Assembly: GCF_003217095.1 (NCBI RefSeq)
Contig: NZ_QJSR01000002.1
Span: forward strand, 806,001 to 870,000
Direction of reading: 5' to 3'
From: Rhizobium sp. PP-CC-3A-592
GTDB lineage: Bacteria > Pseudomonadota > Alphaproteobacteria > Rhizobiales > Rhizobiaceae
Length of the DNA stretch: 64,000 bases
The position numbers and the translations under genes are program-made. Shown piece by piece: positions 56,987-64,000 of the stretch; positions within the stretch are counted from its first letter, which is position 1, and each line of letters opens with the position of its first letter. Under the pieces are notes generated by a model, which was not told the DNA's origin, did not search any database, and saw nothing but the letters and a program-made list of their open reading frames with translations.

Positions 56987-57934
56987 TCAGGGCTTGCGGA
57001 AGGCGAAGTCGGCGACGAGGCCGTAATGGTTGGAGCCGTAGTCCCGATCCAGACGGTTCACCGAAAGCGGCACGAGCGGCGGGCGGCTGTAGATGTGATC
57101 GATCGCGACGCCGAGACCGGTATCGGCAAGCTGCACGGGCCATGTCGCCGGTTCGCGCGGCACGGTGCGCAGGCGCAGGTGGCGCAGCATCGTCTGCATG
57201 TCCGGCGCAATGGTGCCGGAGTTGAAGTCGCCGGAGAGCACCAGCGGTTCCGTGGTGTTGCGCATGAAGGCGGACAGGCGATCGAGTTCCTTCATGTGGT
57301 AGTTGTCGAAGAAGGGTTTCGACAGATGCGCTGCCACCATGCGGAAGGCGCCGCCGGGCGCCGAGATGCGCGCCGACATCACCCGGTCCTTGCGCAGGTC
57401 GCTGAGGTCGCCGATGGAGACGTCAAGCATCGGATGTTTCGAGAACATCAGGAGATCGCAGGTAGGTGTCCGTTCGCCACAGCCGAGCCGGTAGGGATAG
57501 GCGGCTTCGAGCCGCTGCAACTGCATGAACAGCGGCGCACCCTCCAGAATGACGGCGACATCCGCATCCGACGCCATCAGCATGTCGGCGACATCCGTCG
57601 CGCCCTCGAGATTTTCCGACAGCATATTGAACGAGATGATCCTGAGGCTCGAACCGGCGGCGAGGTCGGCTGCCGTCGCGTCGATGGCGAACTCGCGTTT
57701 CATGAAAACGGAATGTCCGGCGAGGGCGAGGGACACGACCAGGAACAGCAGGCTCGTGCGGCTGCGGGTGACGACGAACGACGCGAGCATCACCATCGCG
57801 ATCGCCATCGCCGCATGGGTCTGCATGCTGTTGAGCAGCAGCAGCGGCCACACTGTGCCGAGATAGCGAAGGGCGCAGAGGACGAGGCCGAGGGCTGCAA
57901 GGGTATTCAGGATAATGGCAAGGGTCTTGCGCAT
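56987..57934 (-). CDS. Endonuclease/exonuclease/phosphatase family membrane protein
   Basis: 315 aa. Two or three N-terminal TM helices (residues 5-25, 37-55, 60-75) anchor an EEP-fold catalytic domain with RIISFNMLSENL, VILEGAP, LVLSGDFNSG, AIDHIYS and YGSNHYGLVADF. The catalytic Asp/Asn/His residues appear intact. It probably faces the periplasm. ATG at 57934. Divergent from petA across a long gap that contains an operator-like palindrome 53 bases upstream of this start. Confidence 0.85.
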   Translation of the reverse strand: MRKTLAIILNTLAALGLVLCALRYLGTVWPLLLLNSMQTHAAMAIAMVMLASFVVTRSRTSLLFLVVSLALAGHSVFMKREFAIDATAADLAAGSSLRIISFNMLSENLEGATDVADMLMASDADVAVILEGAPLFMQLQRLEAAYPYRLGCGERTPTCDLLMFSKHPMLDVSIGDLSDLRKDRVMSARISAPGGAFRMVAAHLSKPFFDNYHMKELDRLSAFMRNTTEPLVLSGDFNSGTIAPDMQTMLRHLRLRTVPREPATWPVQLADTGLGVAIDHIYSRPPLVPLSVNRLDRDYGSNHYGLVADFAFRKP

Positions 57935-58398
57935 GCAGGGGCTCTCTTTGCCGATCCGGATGCATGGCCGGTACCATGAAGAGGGGAATGCTGCAATGCA
58001 GCATTAGCGCTACGGCATGTTTGATCGTCAGCAAGGATTTTTGCTGGGTTCAGGCCGTATTTCCGGGCGTCGGGCGCTGCGCGTTCGGCATCAGGGCAAC
58101 ACCCGCGACAAAGCGTCACGGCCTGACGTACGCAAGGCTGCCCTGCGGCATTTGCAAGGCTGGACATGCAAGTTTATCAAGCATAGAACCCGGGAATGGC
58201 TCGGGAATCCGGAGCAGCGTCGCGCTGCCTATGGACCGGGCGGGGAGGCCCGGGGGGAAGCGGGATTAAATTGCGGCGAGCCGGTCTCGCCTTATTGATT
58301 TGGCGCCGTTCTTTCGCTCAACTGCGGAAGGACAGAACCGGCGTCGGGGACGCGTGGGCGGCTTTCTCAAGCTGCCGGGTTGAGAGGATGATGAGGCC
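57935..58398. other. Long divergent spacer between the EEP gene and petA
   Basis: 464 bases without a supported gene. It contains the 19-bp palindrome at 57987-58005. Reading frames through it have no conserved features. It should hold the promoters of the EEP gene and of petABC. Confidence 0.55.
57987..58005. promoter_or_regulatory. 19-bp operator-like inverted repeat
   Basis: AATGCTGCAATGCAGCATT: a perfect 9-bp inverted repeat with a single central base, 53 bases upstream of the EEP start on the minus strand. The size and symmetry suit a dimeric repressor or LuxR-type activator. No regulator can be assigned. Confidence 0.5.
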
Positions 58399-58977
58399 GT
58401 GAGCGAACACCAGACAACAAGCGACACACCGAGCGAGCCGACGCGCCGCGACTTCCTGTATCTGGCAACCGGCATGGCCGGTGCGGTCGGCGTTGCGGCG
58501 GTCGCCTGGCCGTTCATCGACCAGATGCGGCCGGATGCCTCGACGCTGGCGCTCGCCTCCATCGAGGTCGACGTGTCAAGCCTGCAGCCGGGCATGTCGC
58601 TGACGGCGAAATGGCGGGGCAAGCCGGTCTTTATCCGCAACCGGACGGAGAAGGAAGTGGAAGAGGCGAAAGCCGTTCAGCTCGCCGACCTCAAGGACCC
58701 GGTCGCGCGCAATGCCAATATCGCGGCCGACGCGCAGGCAACCGATCTCGATCGCTCGGCCGGCGAGGGCAAGGAAAACTGGATCGTGATGATCGGCTCC
58801 TGCACCCATCTCGGCTGTGTTCCGCTCGGCCAAGCCGGCGATTTCGGCGGATGGTTCTGTCCCTGCCATGGCTCGCACTACGATACGGCGGGCCGCATTC
58901 GAAAGGGTCCGGCGCCGATGAACCTCGCCGTGCCCAACTTTGCGTTCACATCCGATACAGTCATCAAGATCGGTTGA
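58399..58977 (+). CDS. petA: Ubiquinol-cytochrome c reductase iron-sulfur (Rieske) subunit
   Basis: 192 aa. A Tat-type N-terminus ([25 protein letters not shown]) serves as membrane anchor; the Rieske cluster ligands are Cys135 and His137 (CTHLGC) and Cys154 and His157 (CPCHGSH). It passes electrons from ubiquinol to cytochrome c1. Start GTG at 58399. Followed by petB after 14 bases and petC, the standard bc1 operon. Confidence 0.96.
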   Translation: MSEHQTTSDTPSEPTRRDFLYLATGMAGAVGVAAVAWPFIDQMRPDASTLALASIEVDVSSLQPGMSLTAKWRGKPVFIRNRTEKEVEEAKAVQLADLKDPVARNANIAADAQATDLDRSAGEGKENWIVMIGSCTHLGCVPLGQAGDFGGWFCPCHGSHYDTAGRIRKGPAPMNLAVPNFAFTSDTVIKIG

Positions 58978-58991
58978 GGGGGATTGCCGAT

Positions 58992-60263
58992 ATGAGTGGG
59001 GAACATTCAACCTATACGCCGACGACGGGACTGGAAAAGTGGGTGGATTCGCGGCTGCCGCTGCCGCGGCTGGTCCATGACAGCTTCATTTCCTATCCCG
59101 TTCCGCGCAACCTAAACTACGCCTATACCTTCGGTGCCATGCTGTCGGTGATGCTGATCATCCAGATCGTCACCGGCATCGTGCTGGCCATGCATTACGC
59201 CGCCGACACCACCGTCGCGTTCAATTCGGTCGAGAAGATCATGCGCGACGTGAACCATGGCTGGTTGCTGCGCTACATGCATGCCAACGGCGCCTCGTTC
59301 TTCTTCATCGCCGTTTACCTGCATATCGGTCGCGGGCTTTATTACGGCTCCTACAAGGCGCCGCGCGAAATCCTCTGGATTCTCGGCGTGGTCATCTACC
59401 TGCTGATGATGGCGGCGGGCTTCATGGGCTACGTGCTTCCCTGGGGGCAGATGTCCTTCTGGGGCGCGACGGTCATCACCGGCTTCTTCTCCGCCTTCCC
59501 GCTCGTCGGCGAATGGATCCAGCAGTTCCTGCTCGGCGGCTTTGCCGTGGACCAGCCGACGCTCAACCGCTTCTTCTCGCTGCATTACCTGCTGCCCTTC
59601 ATGATCGCCGGCGTCGTCGTGCTGCATGTCTGGGCGCTGCATGTGACCGGCCAGACGAACCCGACCGGTGTCGAGGTGAAGACCAAGACCGACACGGTTC
59701 CGTTCACACCCTATGCGACCCTGAAGGACGCGCTCGGCGTGTCCGTCTTCCTGCTCGTCTACGCCTGGTTCGTCTTCTACATGCCGAACTTTCTCGGCCA
59801 TCCGGATAACTACATCCCGGCAAACGCGCTGAAGACGCCCGCCCATATCGTGCCGGAATGGTACTACCTGCCGTTCTACGCGATGCTGCGCGCCATCACC
59901 TTCAATGTCGGCCCGATCGACTCGAAGCTCGGCGGCGTGCTCGTGATGTTCGGGGCGATCATCGTCCTGTTCTTCCTGCCCTGGCTCGACACGTCGAAGG
60001 TTCGCTCGGCGGTCTATCGACCCTGGTACAAGCTGTTCTTCTGGATCTTCGTCGTCAACGCCATCCTTCTCGGCTGGCTCGGCTCGCGCCCGGCGGAAGG
60101 CGCCTATGTGGTGATGTCGCAGATCGGCACGCTCTACTACTTCGGCTTCTTCCTCGTGATCATGCCGCTTCTCGGCCTGTTCGAGACGCCGCGCCGCATT
60201 CCGAACTCCATCACCGAAGCGGTGCTGGAGCAGAAGGCCCGCAAGACCCCGGTGGCGGCGTGA
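58992..60263 (+). CDS. petB: Cytochrome b of the bc1 complex
   Basis: 423 aa, eight TM helices. The four haem-ligand His lie in the [23 protein letters not shown] and [20 protein letters not shown] helices, and the Qo motif [13 protein letters not shown] is present. ATG at 58992. The TGA stop overlaps an ATG of petC (TGATG), so translation is coupled. Confidence 0.97.
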   Translation: MSGEHSTYTPTTGLEKWVDSRLPLPRLVHDSFISYPVPRNLNYAYTFGAMLSVMLIIQIVTGIVLAMHYAADTTVAFNSVEKIMRDVNHGWLLRYMHANGASFFFIAVYLHIGRGLYYGSYKAPREILWILGVVIYLLMMAAGFMGYVLPWGQMSFWGATVITGFFSAFPLVGEWIQQFLLGGFAVDQPTLNRFFSLHYLLPFMIAGVVVLHVWALHVTGQTNPTGVEVKTKTDTVPFTPYATLKDALGVSVFLLVYAWFVFYMPNFLGHPDNYIPANALKTPAHIVPEWYYLPFYAMLRAITFNVGPIDSKLGGVLVMFGAIIVLFFLPWLDTSKVRSAVYRPWYKLFFWIFVVNAILLGWLGSRPAEGAYVVMSQIGTLYYFGFFLVIMPLLGLFETPRRIPNSITEAVLEQKARKTPVAA

Positions 60264-60295
60264 TGCCGAGAGAAGAGACCAAGGACTCCAAGACG

Positions 60296-61174
60296 ATGAA
60301 AAAGCTGATCACCGGCCTCTTCCTTGCCACCTCTCTTCTTGCCGGCCCCGTGCTGGCGCAGGAGAACGCGCCACACGAGGGCACCACGGCCACCGAAGAG
60401 CATGGCGGGGGAACGCCGCACTTCCCGATCAAGAAGCCGCATCAGGAAGACTGGTCGTTCGCCGGCCCGTTCGGCCATTACGACAAGGGGCAGCTGCAGC
60501 GCGGCCTGAAGGTCTACACGGAGGTCTGTTCCGCCTGTCATTCGATGAACCTTGTCGCTTTCCGCACGCTGGAGGGCCTCGGCTACTCGGAAGCACAGGT
60601 GAAGACCTTCGCCGCGAACTACGAAGTGCAGGACGGGCCGAATGCCGAGGGTGAGATGTACACCCGCAAAGCTGTGGCGTCGGACCATTTCGTCTCGCCG
60701 TTCCCCAATGCCGAAGCCGCCGCTGCGGCCAATAACGGGGCTGCACCGCCGGACTTCTCGCTGATCGCGAAAGCGCGTGGCATCGAACGCGGCTTCCCGA
60801 CCTTCATCTTCGATATGTTCACGCAGTATCAGGAAGGGGGCCCGGACTATATCCATGCGCTGCTGAACGGCTATGAGGAGCCGCCGGCTGGCATGGAGAT
60901 CGCGCAGGGCACGCACTACAACCCCTACTTCGCCAATGCTGCGGCCCTTGCCATGGCCAAGCCGCTGACGGAGGGCCAGGTGACCTATGACGATGGCGCG
61001 CCGCAGACGGTGGAGCAATATTCCCGCGACGTCTCGGCCTTCCTGATGTGGGCGGCAGAACCGCATCTGGAGGAACGCAAGCGCACGGGCTTCATGGTGC
61101 TGATCTTCCTGCTCATCTTCACCGGGCTGATCTATCTGACGAAGAAGTCCGTCTACGCCAGCAAAGAGCATTAA
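60296..61174 (+). CDS. petC: Cytochrome c1 of the bc1 complex
   Basis: 292 aa. A signal peptide (residues 1-21, ending VLAQ) precedes the haem domain with the CSACH motif (Cys78, Cys81, His82), and a C-terminal TM anchor (FMVLIFLLIFTGLIYL) is followed by a short basic tail. ATG at 60296 starts a clean signal peptide; an in-frame ATG at 60263 overlapping the petB stop gives 303 aa and is the alternative. A strong terminator follows. Confidence 0.95.
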   Translation: MKKLITGLFLATSLLAGPVLAQENAPHEGTTATEEHGGGTPHFPIKKPHQEDWSFAGPFGHYDKGQLQRGLKVYTEVCSACHSMNLVAFRTLEGLGYSEAQVKTFAANYEVQDGPNAEGEMYTRKAVASDHFVSPFPNAEAAAAANNGAAPPDFSLIAKARGIERGFPTFIFDMFTQYQEGGPDYIHALLNGYEEPPAGMEIAQGTHYNPYFANAAALAMAKPLTEGQVTYDDGAPQTVEQYSRDVSAFLMWAAEPHLEERKRTGFMVLIFLLIFTGLIYLTKKSVYASKEH

Positions 61175-61227
61175 CCGGGTCGGGGTTCGCCCCGACCGTG
61201 ATGATCGAGTGACGGACGATATTTCAC

Positions 61228-61258
61228 AAAAAATCCCGCAGGTTTGCGGGATTTTTTT
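61228..61258 (+). terminator. Rho-independent terminator after petC
   Basis: A 10-bp stem AAATCCCGCA / TGCGGGATTT (61231-61240 with 61245-61254) with A-rich left and T-rich right flanks. The symmetry allows it to stop transcription from both sides, the convergent small membrane-protein gene included. Confidence 0.9.
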
Positions 61259-61313
61259 ATGGACCGATGCCGATATCCGGTCCTGTGAGAGCGGATGGGG
61301 CCGTTCGCTCGCC

Positions 61314-61550
61314 TTAAGACCAGAAGCGGCGGAAGGATGGCACGGTGTCCGCCTCCGCCTTGCGATAGCCGACGCCGTGGCCGATGAGGAAGCCGGCGAT
61401 ACCGACGAGGCCGAGGAGAAGGACCGTCGAGGACGGGTGTTCGGTCGCCGTCTGGCGGACGGCGGCGGCCTCCGCCTTGACGACGTTCAGGGCCTTGGTT
61501 GCGGTCGGCTCGTGTTCGCGATGGCCTTCGGGCAGGTCGAGGTTGGTCAT
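61314..61550 (-). CDS. Small membrane protein
   Basis: 78 aa starting MTNLDLPEGHREHEPTATKA, with a C-terminal TM helix (STVLLLGLVGIAGFLIGHGVGY) and a basic tail ending FRRFWS. The N-terminal half is an Ala-rich helix (LNVVKAEAAAVRQTATEH), giving the look of a DUF883-like or ElaB-like protein, but I cannot assign it. ATG at 61550 has AAGGAG upstream. Confidence 0.7.
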   Translation of the reverse strand: MTNLDLPEGHREHEPTATKALNVVKAEAAAVRQTATEHPSSTVLLLGLVGIAGFLIGHGVGYRKAEADTVPSFRRFWS

Positions 61551-61617
61551 TGTCTTCTCCTTTGTTCTTTGGGGATCCGGGTGAGCCTCCGCGTCTCGGA
61601 GACCGTTGCTTGTCACG

Positions 61618-61905
61618 TTACCGATTGTTCTCGACATCGAGTTCGATCTGGCGGCGGGCGATCAGTTCGAGGGTTCGGTCGGGGGCGATCCGGTAGACCT
61701 CTTCCCACTCGCCACCGCGATTGTCCCGGAAGCGGTGATTGAAGGTGCTGCCGATCGGCGATTTCATCAGCTTCGTGCGCGGCTGGCCGCCATAGATGAT
61801 GCTGCCGGGGATCGGCTCGATCGGCTGCGCAGGCCCCCCGATGGACGTGCATGCCGTCAGACCGAGCAGGGCGGCGGAAGCGGCGGCAATGGCCAGTCTG
61901 TTCAT
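61618..61905 (-). CDS. Small lipoprotein
   Basis: 95 aa with a signal peptide and a lipobox LTAC (Cys19), so it should be lipidated. The mature part reads TSIGGPAQPIEPIPGSIIYG and ends with a conserved-looking RIAPDRTLELIARRQIELD. Function unknown. ATG at 61905 has GAGAAAG upstream. Together with the small membrane protein it forms a leftward pair. Confidence 0.75.
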   Translation of the reverse strand: MNRLAIAAASAALLGLTACTSIGGPAQPIEPIPGSIIYGGQPRTKLMKSPIGSTFNHRFRDNRGGEWEEVYRIAPDRTLELIARRQIELDVENNR

Positions 61906-62099
61906 GCGGGTCACTTTCTCGACGTGCTGGTTCGATGTGCTCTCCGCCAAACGATCTTCCGGCCGTGATCGTTCCATGCGGTGTCCCTGCCGTCTGCGCT
62001 GGCGGATGCTTTCCGTGAAAACGTCGAAACCCGCCGAACGTATTTCTCGTGCGGCGGGTTTCCAATGAGGGCCGTGGCCAGCCTTCGGTATGAAGAGCT

Positions 62100-64000
62100 T
62101 TAGCTGAAGCGGCCGGCAGCGTGGGCGAGCATGGTGTAGACCTTGCCCGTGTCCGAGGTCAGGTATGTCTGGGTGATCACCCGGTCTCGGTCGTTGCGGG
62201 CGACATCCGCCAGCAACTGTTCGAAATCGGCGATGTAGCGATCGACAGCGGTGCGGAATTCCGCTTCCCGGTCGTATTTCCGCTGAATCTCGTCGAAGGT
62301 CTGCTGGCCTTTCAGCGTGTAGAGGCGGCGCGTGAACACGTCGCGCTCTCCGCGCTGGTAGCGGCGCCAGAGATCGACCGACGCATCATGATCGATCGCA
62401 CGGGCGATATCGACCGAAAGCGAGTTCAGAGATTCCATGACGTGGCGCGGGTTGCGGCTGTCGGTGCTGCGGAGGGCCTGTGTCGGGGAGGCCTGGGTCG
62501 GGGAGGCCTGGGTCGGAGAGGCCTGTGTTGCGGGGGCAGGTGCCGCCTCGGGCCGCAGACGGGCGGGCGCGATCTGCTGCGGCTCCTCCTCGCGGGAGGC
62601 ACCGCGCAGGAGATCGCGCATCCAGCCGGAACCGCCTTCGCGCATGTCATCCTCTGCGGCCGAGGCCGGACGGAGCGGCGAGCGATCGGCAATGCCGACG
62701 CTGCCGCGCAGCGGGGTCTCGGCGGCAGCTGCGGGCCGCTGCTGAGCGACGGGCTCCTGCGGCGGCCGCGCGGTTCTCTGCGGCTGAGGCGATGGTGCGG
62801 CGGTCTGCGGCACTTCCGGCTGAGGACGTGCGGCGGCCTGAGCAGGTGCCTGCGTCGGCTGGGGCTGAACTGACTGGGCCTGCGTCGGCTGAGGACGGGC
62901 CGCCTGGACCGGAGCCGCCTGGACCGGAGCCGCCTGTACCGGAGCCGCCTGTGCCGGTGCGGGTTGTGCCGGTGCGGGTTGTGCCGGTGCGGGTTGTTCA
63001 GCCGTCTCCTGCGGTGCCCGGGCCGCTGCCGGCGCGGGGCGTGGCTGTGCCGGGGCAGCCGAGACCGGCGCCGGATGGCGTTGCGGCATGGACGAACCCT
63101 CGGTCGTTACGACCGTCCGGGCTGGTGCCGCTTCCGCTGCGCGGGCGCCGAGCAGCGTGGTGGGGGCCGCCGGGTATGGCTGCTGGTACGGATTGCCTGC
63201 TGGCGCGGCGGCAACGGCTGCCGGGGCGTAAGACGGCTGGGCCGGGGCATAGGCCGGCTGGGCGGCCTGCGTTGCCATGCGGCCGCGATGTGGTGTCGGC
63301 TCGCCGATTTCAAGCTGGCTGGAGGAGCGGCCGACGATGTCAGACAGTTCCTGCAGGGCCTTGATCTGCTCGGACACGGCGCGGCGCATGACGGCCGCAT
63401 TTTCCTTGGCTTCTTCCGGCAGGTCGAAGGCACCGCGCTTCAGTTCGGCGCGGGTCATGTCGAGTTCGCGACGGATCTCCTCGCCGGAGCGGCGGATCTC
63501 GTCGGTGGCGCCGGCAAAGCGGGCAATGGCCTCGTCCACGGACTGGCGGATCTGCTCGCGCATCTTGTCGGACACTGCGTCGGACCGCTTGCCCGTCTCG
63601 TCGAGCAGGCCGTCGATCTCGGAGAGCGAGGCACCGACACTGCCGCGCAGGCGGGCGGCAACCTCACCGGCGCGATCTTCCGCACGGGCAAAGGTGCGAT
63701 CGACGGAGGCCCCGGCGGTATCGGTTGCCGCGGCGATGGCGTCACGCATCGCTTCGCCGGCGGTGCGGGTACGGGTTTCCGCTTCGCCAAGCGTGCGATC
63801 GACATCGGAAATGGCGCGCTGGACGCCGTCGCGCAGGGTCCCTGCGACCTGGCCGGAGCGCTCTTCCGTGCGGGCCAGAAGCTGATCGACCGACTGTTCG
63901 GCGTCCTGGCCGGCATGGGCCAACGCATCGCGCATGGCGTTTGCCGCCGTCTGCGTGCGCTCTTCCGCATCGGTGAGGATGCGGCCGACCTCGCTGAAGG
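62100..64000 (-). CDS. Giant coiled-coil protein, growth pole ring (GPR/RgsE)-like, C-terminal part, 5' end beyond the window
   Basis: The frame is open from 62100 to the window edge (over 630 codons visible), so the start lies outside. From the N-terminal side: long heptad-type repeats of about 36 residues (for example ARTEERSGQVAGTLRDGVQR, AEDRAGEVAARLRGSVGASL) like those called apolipoprotein- or kinesin-like; then an Ala/Pro/Gln low-complexity linker with perfect short repeats (QPAPA, QAAPV, QASPT); then a conserved-looking C-terminal domain of about 120 residues beginning near RNPRHVMESLNSLSVDIARA. The family resemblance is to the rhizobial growth pole ring protein, a scaffold at the growing pole; this identification is an inference from architecture. 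Confidence 0.75.
   Translation of the reverse strand, partial: FSEVGRILTDAEERTQTAANAMRDALAHAGQDAEQSVDQLLARTEERSGQVAGTLRDGVQRAISDVDRTLGEAETRTRTAGEAMRDAIAAATDTAGASVDRTFARAEDRAGEVAARLRGSVGASLSEIDGLLDETGKRSDAVSDKMREQIRQSVDEAIARFAGATDEIRRSGEEIRRELDMTRAELKRGAFDLPEEAKENAAVMRRAVSEQIKALQELSDIVGRSSSQLEIGEPTPHRGRMATQAAQPAYAPAQPSYAPAAVAAAPAGNPYQQPYPAAPTTLLGARAAEAAPARTVVTTEGSSMPQRHPAPVSAAPAQPRPAPAAARAPQETAEQPAPAQPAPAQPAPAQAAPVQAAPVQAAPVQAARPQPTQAQSVQPQPTQAPAQAAARPQPEVPQTAAPSPQPQRTARPPQEPVAQQRPAAAAETPLRGSVGIADRSPLRPASAAEDDMREGGSGWMRDLLRGASREEEPQQIAPARLRPEAAPAPATQASPTQASPTQASPTQALRSTDSRNPRHVMESLNSLSVDIARAIDHDASVDLWRRYQRGERDVFTRRLYTLKGQQTFDEIQRKYDREAEFRTAVDRYIADFEQLLADVARNDRDRVITQTYLTSDTGKVYTMLAHAAGRFS

Noticed and set aside
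62480-63364. 294-codon plus-strand frame in the giant coiled-coil gene
   Set aside because: Pro/Gly/Arg-rich antisense of the Ala/Pro/Gln linker repeats; no start signal.

Overview
The window is GC-rich chromosomal DNA from an alphaproteobacterium of the order Hyphomicrobiales (Rhizobiales), most likely family Rhizobiaceae. I base this on the gene order clpS-clpA; rpsB-tsf-pyrH-frr-uppS-cdsA-rseP-bamA-lpxD-fabZ-lpxA-lpxI-lpxB; the use of LpxI; the EipB (DUF1849) envelope protein; a class II DAHP synthase; a malic enzyme fused to a phosphotransacetylase-like domain; and several families of short palindromic intergenic repeats of the rhizobial mosaic type. The genus cannot be fixed from the sequence alone. 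No insertion sequence, prophage, CRISPR array, tRNA or rRNA gene was recognised, so this is core chromosome rather than an island.

Layout. 0.2-3.1 kb: clpS-clpA proteolysis operon. 3.3-10.5 kb: a Bcr/CflA-type efflux protein, an azlC-azlD amino-acid exporter pair followed by an unknown membrane protein, and a leftward operon ridA - glycerophosphodiesterase - DUF482 acyltransferase-like - HIT. 10.7-11.5 kb: eipB. 11.9-25.6 kb: the long rightward translation, lipid and envelope cluster (ribosomal S2, EF-Ts, UMP kinase, ribosome recycling, undecaprenyl-PP synthase, CDP-DAG synthase, RseP, BamA and lipid A genes). 25.7-32.4 kb: gph, rpiA, a DUF2059 protein, glutathione reductase, a LysR regulator and DAHP synthase. 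32.6-45.5 kb: DUF1003, a chemoreceptor, an LTA-synthase-like phosphoglycerol transferase, a TolB-like propeller, DUF2865, malic enzyme, an LpxH-like phosphoesterase, an MFS protein and a dipeptide epimerase. 45.7-50.0 kb: an Mla-type phospholipid transport operon. 50.1-57.9 kb: a BON protein, hemF, a small conserved-looking protein, trmL, two paralogous ABC exporters and an EEP-family phosphatase. 58.4-61.2 kb: petABC (cytochrome bc1). 61.3-64 kb: a small membrane protein, a small lipoprotein and the 3' part of a giant coiled-coil protein that resembles the rhizobial growth pole ring protein and runs out of the window.

The unifying theme is envelope biogenesis: outer-membrane protein assembly (BamA), lipid A synthesis (LpxD/A/I/B and FabZ), precursor supply (UppS, CdsA), site-2 proteolysis (RseP), phospholipid trafficking (Mla), EipB, a periplasmic phosphoglycerol transferase, and probably the polar-growth scaffold.

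I did not find a clearly new multi-gene system. The most unusual signals are non-coding or at gene edges: three intergenic repeat families (one about 124 bp with inverted cores, one 86 bp, one exactly 101 bp); short tandem repeats at or near the starts of fabZ, gph, azlD, rseP and the glycerophosphodiesterase gene; a 23-codon leader-peptide candidate with a strong Shine-Dalgarno ahead of the ABC exporter pair; and a 19-bp operator-like palindrome between the EEP gene and petA.
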